From DATCZS01 sp036525795 (GTDB lineage: Bacteria; Actinomycetota; Acidimicrobiia; Spongiisociales; ZC4RG35): a stretch of 64,000 bases of DNA. Position 1 is the first letter of the stretch. Every line of letters begins with the position of its first letter. Of the stretch, positions 53,526 through 62,043 are shown in pieces. A model generated the notes under the pieces. It made no database searches, had not been told where the DNA came from, and worked only from the letters and a program-made list of their open reading frames with translations. A program made the position numbers and the translations under genes. Location of the stretch: positions 1-64,000 of the forward strand of contig DATCZS010000148.1 of the NCBI GenBank assembly GCA_036525795.1, given 5' to 3'.

Positions 53526-54611
53526 ATGGCACACCCGGAGGGCCCGGCCGCGGCGGCGGCAGCCGTCATCGACCCGCTGCTCGGTCACCCGCTCGGCGAT
53601 CTCGGGATGGTCAGAGGCTACGAACGACGTCGCCTCGGATCCGACCGATTGACCATCGATCTCCCGGTGCCCCAGTACCCCTCGACCGCCGAGCTCGAGG
53701 TCAGGCTGGCCCGGGCGCTGGAGACGGTCGGCGCGTCGGCCGAGATCACCATGGACGTGATGACCGACGACCAGCGGGCGCAGCTCATGACAGGCCTGCG
53801 GGAGGCGGCCGGTCCCCGGGTCGGGGAGCCCGGCTCGCGCACACGTGTCGTGGCCGTGGCGTCCGGCAAGGGGGGCGTCGGCAAGTCCTCGGTGACCACC
53901 AATCTGGCGGTTGCCCTGGCCCGCGCGGGCAATCGTGTCGGTGTGATCGACGCAGACATCTGGGGGTTCTCGATTCCTCGCATGCTGGGCGTCGATCATC
54001 CACCCGTGGTCATCGACCAATCGATCATCCCACCGGTCGCCTCCGGGGTGAAGGCGATGTCGATGGACTACTTCGTGCCGGACGATCGCGCCGTGATCTG
54101 GCGCGGCCCGATGCTGCACAAGGCGATCGAGCAGTTCCTCCAGGACGTCTTCTGGGACGCGCCCGACTTCCTGGTGGTGGACATGCCGCCGGGTACCGGT
54201 GACATCGCCATCTCCATGTCGCAGTTCCTGCCTCGCGCCCAGGTCCTGCTGGTCACGACGCCTCAATCGACGGCCCAGCGGGTGGCGCGCCGGGCCGCCC
54301 TGATGGCCCAGGAGGTCGATCAGGAGCTGATGGGGGTCGTCGAGAACATGTCCTGGTTCACAGGCGACGACGGAACCCGCTACCGGCTCTTCGGCGAAGG
54401 CGGCGGACGGGCGCTCTCGGACGAGCTCGGTGTTCCGCTGATGACTCAGATCCCGCTGCTCCCCGCCATGCGTCAGGGAGCCGATGAGGGCCGTCCCGTG
54501 TTCGATTCGGCGCCGGACTCGGAGGCGGCGGCATCCTTCGAACAGCTCGCCCAGGCGGTCGTCGAGCGCCGGCCCCGCGTCCGCACGCACCCTGATCTGA
54601 TCATCAAGTGA
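53526..54611 (+). CDS. mrp: Mrp/NBP35-family Fe-S cluster carrier ATPase
   Basis: 361 residues: an N-terminal MIP18/DUF59-like domain (about 10-100), then the deviant P-loop ATPase with SGKGGVGKSS at about 113-122, VIDADIWGFSIPRMLG, and VVDMPPGTGD. Family members carry Fe-S clusters to apo-proteins on the dimer interface. In most members a CxxC follows the ENMS motif; here it reads VENMSWFTGDDGTRYRLFGEGGG with no cysteine, as in other actinobacterial Mrp proteins. So cluster binding, if any, must use other residues. The ATG has AGGGG near it. A hairpin follows at 54619. Confidence 0.94.
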   Translation: MAHPEGPAAAAAAVIDPLLGHPLGDLGMVRGYERRRLGSDRLTIDLPVPQYPSTAELEVRLARALETVGASAEITMDVMTDDQRAQLMTGLREAAGPRVGEPGSRTRVVAVASGKGGVGKSSVTTNLAVALARAGNRVGVIDADIWGFSIPRMLGVDHPPVVIDQSIIPPVASGVKAMSMDYFVPDDRAVIWRGPMLHKAIEQFLQDVFWDAPDFLVVDMPPGTGDIAISMSQFLPRAQVLLVTTPQSTAQRVARRAALMAQEVDQELMGVVENMSWFTGDDGTRYRLFGEGGGRALSDELGVPLMTQIPLLPAMRQGADEGRPVFDSAPDSEAAASFEQLAQAVVERRPRVRTHPDLIIK

Positions 54612-54618
54612 GGACGGG

Positions 54619-54634
54619 GACCGGGGGGCCGGTC
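54619..54634. terminator. GC hairpin between convergent genes
   Basis: GACCGG and CCGGTC form a 6-bp stem around GGGG, just after the mrp stop (54611) and just before the stop of the small membrane protein (54636). It can serve both strands. No U-tract follows. Confidence 0.45.
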
Positions 54635-54635
54635 G

Positions 54636-55025
54636 TCAGGTGGAGATCCCGGCGAAGAGCTCGTCGAACTGTGACATGACCGTCCCGAAGAAGATGAGGC
54701 TCAGGACGAACCCGACGATCATCACGATCGAGTACGTCATGAGGACCAGACGCAGCTTGTCGTGGGCGGTGTGGACGTCCTCCGCCGAGCGCTGTGCCCA
54801 TCCCTTTTCGATGGCGGCGGCTGCCTGCCACAGGAAGACGCCGAGGAGGATCGGTATCCACGCGAACAGCAGCCCGACGATCGTGACGGCGTACATGCCG
54901 CCCACGATGAACCCGATGACTGCCAGGAACCGGATCCATCCCCTGGCTCGATAGATCGGATCCGCGAGGTACTGGACGATCGAATGGTCTGAGCCGTCGG
55001 TCCAAGGGTCGTTCGGAACGGTCAC
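54636..55025 (-). CDS. Small DUF5362-like membrane protein
   Basis: A 129-residue protein with three or four membrane helices: WIRFLAVIGFIVGGMYAVTIVGLLFAW and IPILLGVFLWQAAAAIEKGW form the first pair, and LVLMTYSIVMIVGFVLSLIFFG the last. The order resembles the DUF5362 family of small unknown membrane proteins; the match is by eye. The start is taken as GTG 55025 because GAGAGAGG precedes it; an ATG at 55055 would add ten residues. It is divergent from the amidohydrolase gene. Confidence 0.65.
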   Translation of the reverse strand: MTVPNDPWTDGSDHSIVQYLADPIYRARGWIRFLAVIGFIVGGMYAVTIVGLLFAWIPILLGVFLWQAAAAIEKGWAQRSAEDVHTAHDKLRLVLMTYSIVMIVGFVLSLIFFGTVMSQFDELFAGIST

Positions 55026-55123
55026 GTGCCTCTCTCCGTGTGCGCGGAAGGGCAAGCTACCCCACGCCGACCGCCGCCGTCCACGACCGGTTGATCTCCT
55101 CGGGCACCCGGCGGCGGGCGTCC

Positions 55124-55129
55124 TAGTCT
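55124..55129 (+). promoter_or_regulatory. -10 box, leaderless amidohydrolase gene
   Basis: TAGTCT ends 6 nt before the ATG at 55136, with no ribosome binding site between. Confidence 0.6.
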
Positions 55130-55135
55130 GCCGCC

Positions 55136-56746
55136 ATGCGAGTGGATCTGGCCTTCGTCAACGGGCCGGTGTTCATGCCTCCGGGGAGGCCGGTCGGGGG
55201 ACTCGTCGTGGCGATCAGAGGGGGCACGATCGTGGCGATCGCCCCCGAGGGGGAGGAGATCGCGGCGGAGCGGGTCGTCGACCTCGGTGGTCGCCTGCTC
55301 CTCCCCGGGTTCGTCGACGCACATGTCCACCCCGTTCATGGAGGGATGCGGCGCCTCCAATGCGACATGACCGACGTCGACGACGCCGACGAGGCGATCG
55401 CCAGGATTCGTGCCGCGGCCGCCGACGCCGGTGAATGGGTGCTGGGCGGGGGCTGGCTGTTCACCTGGTTCGAGCGCGGCCGCCCCTCGGCCGACCTCCT
55501 CGAAGAACTCACGGGCGGCACGCCCGCCTATCTGGTGGTGAGGGACGGACATTCCGCCTGGGTCAACCGATCCGCCCTCCATCTGGCCGGGATCGGTGCC
55601 GACACGCCCGATCCGCCCGACGGCCGCATCGAGCGACTCCCGGACGGTTCGCCCCAGGGTGTCCTGCACGAGGGCGCCATGGATCTGGTGAAGCGGCTGA
55701 CGCCGAAGCCGTCGAGGTCCACGGTGGAGCTGGCGTTGCGGGAGGGCCAGCGAGTGCTGGTTTCCCACGGCGTCACCGCCTGGCAGGACGCCTGGGTGAC
55801 CGAGGAGGAACACCGGGCATACCTGGCGCTCGCCGGCCGCGGGGAGCTGGTCGCCCAGGTGCGGGGAGCGCTCTGGTGGGACAGGGCCAGAGGGTTGGAC
55901 CAGATGGACGACATCGTCCGGATGTCGTCGGAGCGGGCCGAGCGATACCGGCCGTCGACGGTGAAGCTCATGCTCGACGGAATCGTGGAGAACCACACCG
56001 CCGCCATGCTCGACCCGTACGCCGACCATCATGGCGCACCCTCCGGTGCGGTCGGGTTGAACTTCATCGCTCCCGATCTGGTTCGAGAAGCGGTCGTCGC
56101 CATCGAACGGGCCGGGCTCCAGGCGCACTTCCACGCGATCGGCGACCGGGCGGTCCGGTCGGCGCTCGACGCGGTCGCCCACGCCCGCCGACTCCGACCC
56201 GACGACGGTCTCCGCCATCACATCGCCCACATCCAGGTGGTCCACCCAGACGACCTGCCGCGATTCGCCGCGCTCGGTGTCAGCGCCAATTGCCAGGCGC
56301 TGTGGGCATGCGCAGACGAGGCGATGGTCGACCTGACGATTCCCCTTCTCGGTCCGGTCCGGACGCAACGGCAGTACCCGTTCGGCGCAATCGCCGCCGC
56401 CGGAGGCCATCTGGCGATGGGGAGCGACTGGCCGGTGTCCACCCCGGACGTCATGGCCCAGATCCACGTCGCGGTGACGAGAACCGCGATGGATGATGCG
56501 CGGATGCCTCCGTTCCTCCCCGACCAGGCCCTGTCCCTCTCCCAGGCCCTGACGGGCTTCACGGTCGGTTCGGCCGGCGTGAACGGGCTGGAGGCGACGC
56601 GAGGGACGATCGAAGTCGGAAAGGTCGCCGATCTCGTCGTGCTGGACGCCGATCCGTTCGGGGACGGCGCGCTCGCCGAGATCGGGGTCGACCTCACGGT
56701 CGTGGGGGGTCGGGTCGTCTACGAACACGGACGCCTGACGATCTGA
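55136..56746 (+). CDS. YtcJ-type amidohydrolase
   Basis: A 536-residue metal-dependent hydrolase of the amidohydrolase superfamily, YtcJ/Amidohydro_3 group. The first metal motif is DAHVHPVHGG; the substrate loop LMLDGIVENHTAAMLDPY, AHFHAIGDRAVRSALDAV, HHIAHIQVVHPDDLPRF and the last metal Asp in GSDWPVSTPDVM follow in the right order. Family members cleave N-acyl or formamide bonds of small molecules; the substrate here is unknown. The ATG start follows TAGTCT by 6 nt. The Prim-Pol gene follows on the same strand with its own -10 box. Confidence 0.9.
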   Translation: MRVDLAFVNGPVFMPPGRPVGGLVVAIRGGTIVAIAPEGEEIAAERVVDLGGRLLLPGFVDAHVHPVHGGMRRLQCDMTDVDDADEAIARIRAAAADAGEWVLGGGWLFTWFERGRPSADLLEELTGGTPAYLVVRDGHSAWVNRSALHLAGIGADTPDPPDGRIERLPDGSPQGVLHEGAMDLVKRLTPKPSRSTVELALREGQRVLVSHGVTAWQDAWVTEEEHRAYLALAGRGELVAQVRGALWWDRARGLDQMDDIVRMSSERAERYRPSTVKLMLDGIVENHTAAMLDPYADHHGAPSGAVGLNFIAPDLVREAVVAIERAGLQAHFHAIGDRAVRSALDAVAHARRLRPDDGLRHHIAHIQVVHPDDLPRFAALGVSANCQALWACADEAMVDLTIPLLGPVRTQRQYPFGAIAAAGGHLAMGSDWPVSTPDVMAQIHVAVTRTAMDDARMPPFLPDQALSLSQALTGFTVGSAGVNGLEATRGTIEVGKVADLVVLDADPFGDGALAEIGVDLTVVGGRVVYEHGRLTI

Positions 56747-56821
56747 GTGCCGGCCGTGTGCGTGCCGGCTGCGGGTCCCGAAGGCGCCTTCCGGCCACTG
56801 ACCACCGGCCGGTGCCCGTCG

Positions 56822-56827
56822 TACGGT
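56822..56827 (+). promoter_or_regulatory. -10 box, leaderless Prim-Pol gene
   Basis: TACGGT ends 6 nt before the ATG at 56834 and no ribosome binding site lies between, so the gene has its own leaderless transcript. Confidence 0.6.
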
Positions 56828-56833
56828 GGAAGC

Positions 56834-58051
56834 ATGGAGCTGCTGATCGCGGCGTTCGCCTACCTGGGGTTGGGATGGTCGGTCGTGCCCGTTCACACGC
56901 CCGGCGACGGGCGGTGCTCCTGCCGAGAACCGGAGTGTCCGTCTCCCGGGAAGCATCCCCGCGTCCGGTGGCAGGAATACGCCGAACATGCGGCGACGGT
57001 CGAAGAGGTCCGCGACTGGTGGAGAAGGTGGCCGGCGGCCAACGTGGGGGTGGTGGCGGGCGGGGTGTCGGGGGTGGTGGTGATCGACGTCGACCCGCGC
57101 TCCGGCGGGGACGCCACGTTCGAGTCGATCGTGGCGGAGAAACCCGGGATCCCGGTCACCGTCGAGACGCTGACCGGGGGAGGCGGCACGCATCTGTGGT
57201 TCTCCCCGGGGTCTCCGCCGATCCCCGCCACCACCGTGCTGGGCCCCGGCGTGGAGTTGAAGGCTGCCGGCTCGCTGGTGGTGGTGCCGCCGTCGATCCA
57301 TGCCTCCGGAAGGCCATATGAGTGGAAGGACGGTCGCGACCCCTGGACGATCGAGCCCGCCCCGCTCCCCGGCTGGTTGGCGCCGCGTCACGAGGCCGGC
57401 CGGGCGGAAGACGGGCATGCGGTGCGCACGGAGGGAGAGCGGCGCGAGTTCGCATCGCTGTGGCGTGAGGCGGGCGTGGCGCTGGAACCCGGTGACCGCT
57501 ACTACCGGTGTCCCTTCCACGAGGACACCCACCCATCGCTCCACGTCGACGCCGATGGGTGTCGATGGTTCTGCTTCGGATGCCGTCGGGGTGGCGCGGT
57601 GGGGATGCTGCGTCGGATGCTGGGCCACGAGGGCGACCGGCGACCGAGGGGTCGGGCGACCGGTCAGGTCGGTGGGCGGCGCCCGGTGTCGCTGCGCGGT
57701 GCGTGCATCGTCGAACTGGTCGGAGAGTCTCGCTGCCAGGACGAGTTGCTGTCGCTCATCGGCGGGAGGCGCCCGTACGGCGGAGTCGATGTACGCGCGG
57801 TGGCCGAGCTGATCCCCGATCCGGCCAACCCATACGACGCCGACGCCATAGAGGTGAGGATCGACGGTCTTCGGGTCGGCTACCTCCGGCACGACGCGGC
57901 GGTCGCCCATCGGGCCGAGGTCGAGGACAGTCTCGACCTGCATGGGTTCGCCACCTGCCAGGCCCGTATCCGCGGCGGCTGGGACCGCGGCCACGGCGAT
58001 GTGGGCGCCCTCGGTGTCACCCTCGAGCTCCCCGAGGCCGAGGAGCGTTGA
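56834..58051 (+). CDS. Prim-Pol / CHC2 zinc finger / HIRAN fusion protein
   Basis: 405 residues with three parts. Residues 1-180 are a bifunctional primase-polymerase (AEP) domain: metal motif VVVIDVD (Asp85, Asp87), GGGGTH (His120), and GVELKAAGSLVVVPPSIH (Glu141), plus the N-terminal C-x-C-GKHPR block common in the family. Residues 222-252 form a DnaG-type zinc finger (CPFH and CFGC: Cys226, His229, Cys247, Cys250). Residues about 288-400 look like a HIRAN domain (VELVGESRCQDEL, LIPDPANPYDADAIEVRIDG, VGYLRHDAA). No helicase domain is attached. HIRAN domains in eukaryotic HLTF bind 3' ends at stalled forks, so this could be a repriming or gap-filling enzyme; that is inference. No phage genes surround it. 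The start follows TACGGT by 6 nt. Confidence 0.82.
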   Translation: MELLIAAFAYLGLGWSVVPVHTPGDGRCSCREPECPSPGKHPRVRWQEYAEHAATVEEVRDWWRRWPAANVGVVAGGVSGVVVIDVDPRSGGDATFESIVAEKPGIPVTVETLTGGGGTHLWFSPGSPPIPATTVLGPGVELKAAGSLVVVPPSIHASGRPYEWKDGRDPWTIEPAPLPGWLAPRHEAGRAEDGHAVRTEGERREFASLWREAGVALEPGDRYYRCPFHEDTHPSLHVDADGCRWFCFGCRRGGAVGMLRRMLGHEGDRRPRGRATGQVGGRRPVSLRGACIVELVGESRCQDELLSLIGGRRPYGGVDVRAVAELIPDPANPYDADAIEVRIDGLRVGYLRHDAAVAHRAEVEDSLDLHGFATCQARIRGGWDRGHGDVGALGVTLELPEAEER

Positions 58052-58143
58052 GCTCGCCGCTCGCACCTCGTGTCCGACGTCGCACGCCTCGCGCGATGCC
58101 TCTGCCGTGCGGCCTCTCGGGCGCAGCCCTGTTGCTCCGGAAG

Positions 58144-58149
58144 TACGAT
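58144..58149 (+). promoter_or_regulatory. -10 box of the gabT operon
   Basis: TACGAT places transcription near 58156, giving a leader of about 14 nt that contains AAGGAGG just before the ATG at 58170. Confidence 0.45.
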
Positions 58150-58169
58150 GCGGGCCCCAAGGAGGAAGC

Positions 58170-59534
58170 ATGGTCACCGGAATCGAATCGTCGATTCGCC
58201 TCGTCACCGAAATCCCCGGCCCCAAGAGTTCGGCGCTCGTCGCCAGGCGCGAAGTCGCCACTCCCAGCGGGGCCGCCAAGCTCACCCCGATCGCCGTCGA
58301 ATCGGCGCACGGTGCGCTGGTCACCGACGTCGACGGCAATCGATTCATCGACCTGGCGGGTGGGATCGGGATGCTGGCCGTCGGGCACACCCCCGAACGC
58401 CTCGTCGAGGCGATGAAGGCTCAAGCAGAGAAGCTGGTCCACATGTGTGCGATCGTCTCCACGTACGAGTCGATGGTGGACACGGCGGAACGCCTCAACC
58501 GGCTCGCCCCCGGTGACTTCCCCAAGAAGACCCAGTTCATGAACACCGGGGCAGAGGCGGTCGAGACGGCCGTCAACATCTGCCGTTCGTACACGAAGCG
58601 TCAGGGCGTCGTTGTGTTCGACGGCGCCTATCACGGGCGCACCAACCTGACGATGGCGATGACCTCGAAGTTCAACCTCTTCAAGAAGGGATTCGGCCCA
58701 TTCGCGCCGGAGGTGTATCGCTTCCCGTTCCCGAACACGTACCGGCGTCCGGAGGGACTGTCGGAGGAGGCGTTCGTCGACTGGCACGTGCGCAATCTCG
58801 ACCATTGCTTCACCGCCATCGTGGATCCGTCGCACGTGGCGGCGATCGTGGTCGAGCCGGTGCAGGGCGAAGCGGGCTTCGTGCCTGCCCCCGCTCCGTG
58901 GCTGCGTCGTCTGCGTGAACTCGCCGATCTCCACGGGATCGTCCTGGTCGCCGACGAGATCCAGTCGGGCATGGGACGGACCGGAAAGCTGTGGGCGATC
59001 GAGCATTCGGGCGTGGTGCCGGACCTGATCACCACCGCCAAGTCGCTGGCTGCGGGGATGCCGCTGTCTGCGGTGGTGGGGCGCGCCGAGATCATGGATG
59101 CGCCCCACCCGGGCGGGCTCGGCGGAACCTACTCGGCGAACCCCCTGGCCTGCGTCGCCGCCAACGAGGCGATCGACGCGATCGCCACCCCGGGGTTCCT
59201 GGCGCGCTCCGCCGAGATCGGGGTCCGCCTGCGCAACCGCCTCGAGGCGATCCAGGCCGCTCATCCGAGCCTGGTCGGTGATGTCCGCGGGCTCGGGTCG
59301 ATGCTCGTGCTCGAGTTCGTGAAGGACCCGGTCACCAAGGAGCCGTGGATGGAGGCCACCGCCGCGGTGACCGCCGAGACCGTCAAGAGAGGTGTCATCA
59401 CCATCCGTGCGGGGCTCTTCTCGAACTGCGTCCGGTTCCTGCCGCCGCTGGTGATCTCCGACGCAGAACTGGACGAGGCCATGGACGTCGTGGCGGCTTC
59501 CGTCGACGCCGTTGCGAAGGAACACGGCCGATGA
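58170..59534 (+). CDS. gabT: 4-Aminobutyrate (GABA) aminotransferase
   Basis: A 454-residue class III PLP aminotransferase converting GABA and 2-oxoglutarate to succinate semialdehyde and glutamate. MNTGAEAVETAVNICRSYTKRQGV, VVFDGAYHGRTNLTMAMTSK and VLVADEIQSGMGRTGKLWA are GabT blocks; the PLP lysine is Lys291 in TTAKSLAAGMPLSAV. The ATG at 58170 follows AGGAGG by 4 nt; the open frame upstream lies inside the Prim-Pol gene in another frame. The stop overlaps the aldehyde dehydrogenase start (ATGA), starting a five-gene coupled series. Confidence 0.93.
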   Translation: MVTGIESSIRLVTEIPGPKSSALVARREVATPSGAAKLTPIAVESAHGALVTDVDGNRFIDLAGGIGMLAVGHTPERLVEAMKAQAEKLVHMCAIVSTYESMVDTAERLNRLAPGDFPKKTQFMNTGAEAVETAVNICRSYTKRQGVVVFDGAYHGRTNLTMAMTSKFNLFKKGFGPFAPEVYRFPFPNTYRRPEGLSEEAFVDWHVRNLDHCFTAIVDPSHVAAIVVEPVQGEAGFVPAPAPWLRRLRELADLHGIVLVADEIQSGMGRTGKLWAIEHSGVVPDLITTAKSLAAGMPLSAVVGRAEIMDAPHPGGLGGTYSANPLACVAANEAIDAIATPGFLARSAEIGVRLRNRLEAIQAAHPSLVGDVRGLGSMLVLEFVKDPVTKEPWMEATAAVTAETVKRGVITIRAGLFSNCVRFLPPLVISDAELDEAMDVVAASVDAVAKEHGR

Positions 59535-60967
59535 CCGAGCACCTGCAGCTGATCGGCGGGGATTGGGTCGAGGCCGCGTCCGGCGGCACATGGGACCTGG
59601 TGAATCCGGCCACCGGAGAAGTGATCGAAAAGGTCACCTACGGCGGCGCCGAGGACGCCCGTCGCGCCGTCGACGCCGCCCACGCCGCGTTCGCGCAATG
59701 GTCGCGGACCAGTCCATACGAGAGGGCCGACATCCTCTTCCGCGCTGCGGCCCTGCTGAAGGAGCGAGCGGACGCGTACGCCCGGGTCACCACCGAAGAG
59801 TCGGGCAAGCCCCTCGCCCAGTCGCGGGCCGAATGGCTCTCGGCGCCCAACTACCTGACCTACGCCGGCGAGGAGGCAAAGCGGGTGGGTGGACGCATCA
59901 TCCCCGCACGGATCCCCGGGCGCCGGATCGACGTCACCTATCAGCCGATGGGAGTGATCGGCGTGGTGACGTCGTGGAACTTCCCGATCTACAACATCAA
60001 TCGAGCGGTCAGTTCGGCCCTGGCGGCGGGATGCACGGTGGTCGTCCGTCCGTCGAGCTTCACCCCGCGATCGGCGATGCTGTATGCCAGGGCACTGGCC
60101 GACGCCGGTGTCCCTGCCGGTGTCATCAACGTGGTGAACGGCGACTCCCACGGCATCGGCCAACTGATGCTCGACGACCTCAGGGTTCGCAAGCTGGGAT
60201 TCACCGGTTCCGTGGATGTCGGCAAGTTGCTCATGGACGGCGCCTCCCGCACCATCACCAAGCTTTCGCTCGAACTCGGGGGGAATGCTCCGGTGCTCAT
60301 CTTCCCCGATGTCGACGACCTCGAGTCGGTGGCGGCGGCGGGCGTGACCGCCAAGTACCGCAATTGCGGACAGGCCTGCATCGCCCCTCAGCGCTACTTC
60401 GTCCACACCTCGATCCTCGATCGGTTCACCCGGGCGGCGGCAGCCGCCTCCGACCGCGAGCAGGTCGGGAACGGTCTCGACCCCGCCACGACGGTCGGCC
60501 CGCTGATCAACGCCAAGCAGCGCGACCGGGTGGAGCGCATCGTCGCCGAGTCGGTGGGCGGCGGTGCCACCGTTGTGACGGGAGGGAGCCGCGTGGGTGG
60601 ACCCGGCTATTTCTACGAACCAACCGTGGTCTCCGATCTCACGGCAGACTCGCCGCTCGCCACCGAGGAGATCTTCGGCCCTGTGCTGCCCATCATTCCT
60701 TTCGACACCACCGAGGAGGCGGTCGCCCTCGCCAACTCGTCGGAGTACGGGCTCGCCTCGTTCGTGTTCACGTCCGATCTGAAGACCGCGATCCGGGTTT
60801 CCGAAGACCTCGAGTACGGGCTGGTGGGGGTCAACGACTGGTATCCGGTGACACCGGAGGCCCCGTTCGGCGGGTTCAAGCAGTCGGGCATCGGCCGCGA
60901 GTCCGGCGCAGAGGGCGTCCTCGAATACATGGAAGCCAAGACCCGGTACTTCGGGGGTATCGGATGA
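59531..60967 (+). CDS. gabD: Aldehyde dehydrogenase, probably succinate-semialdehyde dehydrogenase
   Basis: 478 residues of the NAD(P)-dependent aldehyde dehydrogenase family. The general base is in LELGGNAP and the nucleophile is Cys283 in NCGQACIAPQRYF; GVIGVVTSWNFPIYNINR and FGPVLPIIPF are further family blocks. Adjacent gabT makes succinate semialdehyde, so oxidation to succinate is the most likely job; gamma-aminobutyraldehyde is an alternative given the polyamine-like transporter downstream. The ATG overlaps the gabT stop, and the stop overlaps the next start. Confidence 0.9.
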   Translation: MTEHLQLIGGDWVEAASGGTWDLVNPATGEVIEKVTYGGAEDARRAVDAAHAAFAQWSRTSPYERADILFRAAALLKERADAYARVTTEESGKPLAQSRAEWLSAPNYLTYAGEEAKRVGGRIIPARIPGRRIDVTYQPMGVIGVVTSWNFPIYNINRAVSSALAAGCTVVVRPSSFTPRSAMLYARALADAGVPAGVINVVNGDSHGIGQLMLDDLRVRKLGFTGSVDVGKLLMDGASRTITKLSLELGGNAPVLIFPDVDDLESVAAAGVTAKYRNCGQACIAPQRYFVHTSILDRFTRAAAAASDREQVGNGLDPATTVGPLINAKQRDRVERIVAESVGGGATVVTGGSRVGGPGYFYEPTVVSDLTADSPLATEEIFGPVLPIIPFDTTEEAVALANSSEYGLASFVFTSDLKTAIRVSEDLEYGLVGVNDWYPVTPEAPFGGFKQSGIGRESGAEGVLEYMEAKTRYFGGIG

Positions 60968-62043
60968 GGGGGCGGACCATCCGTACGCTCGCCCTCGCCG
61001 GCGATCCCCATGCCATGGGCCGGGCGCACGGTCTGGCCCACGCCCTGGAGATCCGTGAGTACGCCGCGGACCGGGTGGCTCGTTCTGCGGACGGCACGGA
61101 CTGGGACAGAGACCGGATCCTCGAACTGGCCGACGCCTGTCTTCCCGCCCATCGCCTGTTCTCGCCGTCGCTGTATGCAGAGATGGAGGCGATGGCGGAG
61201 GCGGCCGGGCTGAGCGTCGGAGAGGCGATGATCGTGGGCGGGTACACCGACTTCATCGATGTCGTCAGGGCCCACGCCGCCGGAGGGCGGGTGGAAGACA
61301 CCTGCACGGCGGTGATCGTGCCCGACCATCGGACCAGCCATGGCGGCTTCCTCGCCCAGACCTGGGACATGCACGCCTCTGCCACCGACCACATCGTGAT
61401 GCTGGATGTGCGCCCAGACGATGGTCCCCGCGCCCTGGTGTTCTCCACCGTCGGCTGTCTCGGACAGATCGGGATGAACGATCGGGGAATCGCCGTGGGT
61501 ATCAACAACCTGACCGCTGCAGACGGCCGCGTCGGAGTCACCTGGCCGTTCGTGGTCAGGGCGGTGCTGGCCCAGTCGACGTTCGATGACGCCCTGAGTT
61601 GCATCGTCGACGCCCCCGTGTCCGGCGGTCACAGCTTCCTGCTGCTCTCCGCAGACGGCAGGGGTGCGGTGACCGAAGCGATGCCCACCAGCCGGCATGT
61701 GACAGAGCTGGCGGCCGAGCCGCTGTTCCACACGAATCACTGCCTGGCGCCCGCCACCGTCGCAGTCGAGGGCCCCAGACCGGCGGAGCTGGTTCGCTCC
61801 TCGGTCGATCGGCTCCGTGACGCCGCCGACCTCCTTCTCGCCGGCGAGATCGATTCAGACCGGCTGATGGCCCTCACCAGGGACGAGTCGTCCATCTGCC
61901 GCCACCCCGAGCCGCCGTTCGACTACGAGTCGTGCGGTGCGGCGATCATGCGCCCCGCCACCGGTGACTTCTGGGCGTGCTGGGGCGTCCCGTCCGAGAA
62001 CGACTACGAGCACTTCGGACTCGAGATGGTGGAGTCCGGATGA
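60964..62043 (+). CDS. C45-like Ntn-hydrolase family protein
   Basis: A 359-residue protein resembling the acyl-CoA:6-aminopenicillanic acid acyltransferase/peptidase C45 family. DPHAMGRAHGLAHALEIREY starts the proregion, and the probable autocleavage nucleophile is Cys114 in VEDTCTAVIVPDH. QTWDMHA, GCLGQIGMNDRGIAVGINNLTA, GHSFLLLSADGRGAVTEA and FHTNHCL are family blocks. Relatives hydrolyse or transfer amide-linked acyl groups. In this operon it could deacylate N-acyl or gamma-glutamyl polyamine intermediates; that is a guess from context. Overlaps both neighbours (ATGA). Confidence 0.82.
   Translation: MRGRTIRTLALAGDPHAMGRAHGLAHALEIREYAADRVARSADGTDWDRDRILELADACLPAHRLFSPSLYAEMEAMAEAAGLSVGEAMIVGGYTDFIDVVRAHAAGGRVEDTCTAVIVPDHRTSHGGFLAQTWDMHASATDHIVMLDVRPDDGPRALVFSTVGCLGQIGMNDRGIAVGINNLTAADGRVGVTWPFVVRAVLAQSTFDDALSCIVDAPVSGGHSFLLLSADGRGAVTEAMPTSRHVTELAAEPLFHTNHCLAPATVAVEGPRPAELVRSSVDRLRDAADLLLAGEIDSDRLMALTRDESSICRHPEPPFDYESCGAAIMRPATGDFWACWGVPSENDYEHFGLEMVESG

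Noticed and set aside
53526..54611. The Mrp protein as ParA/MinD
   Set aside because: It has the DUF59-like N-terminal domain and the Mrp-specific VVDMPPGTGD and ENMS blocks. Only the CxxC is missing.
56834..58051. The Prim-Pol protein as a phage or plasmid remnant
   Set aside because: There is no integrase, D5/superfamily 3 helicase, terminase, tail gene, att-like repeat or change of base composition nearby, and the gene has the same leaderless promoter type as its neighbours.
55022..58390. A 1122-residue open frame on the minus strand
   Set aside because: It lies opposite the amidohydrolase and Prim-Pol genes, which have clear domain motifs. Its product is His/Arg/Pro-rich with no motif. 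Long antisense frames like this arise from high third-position GC.
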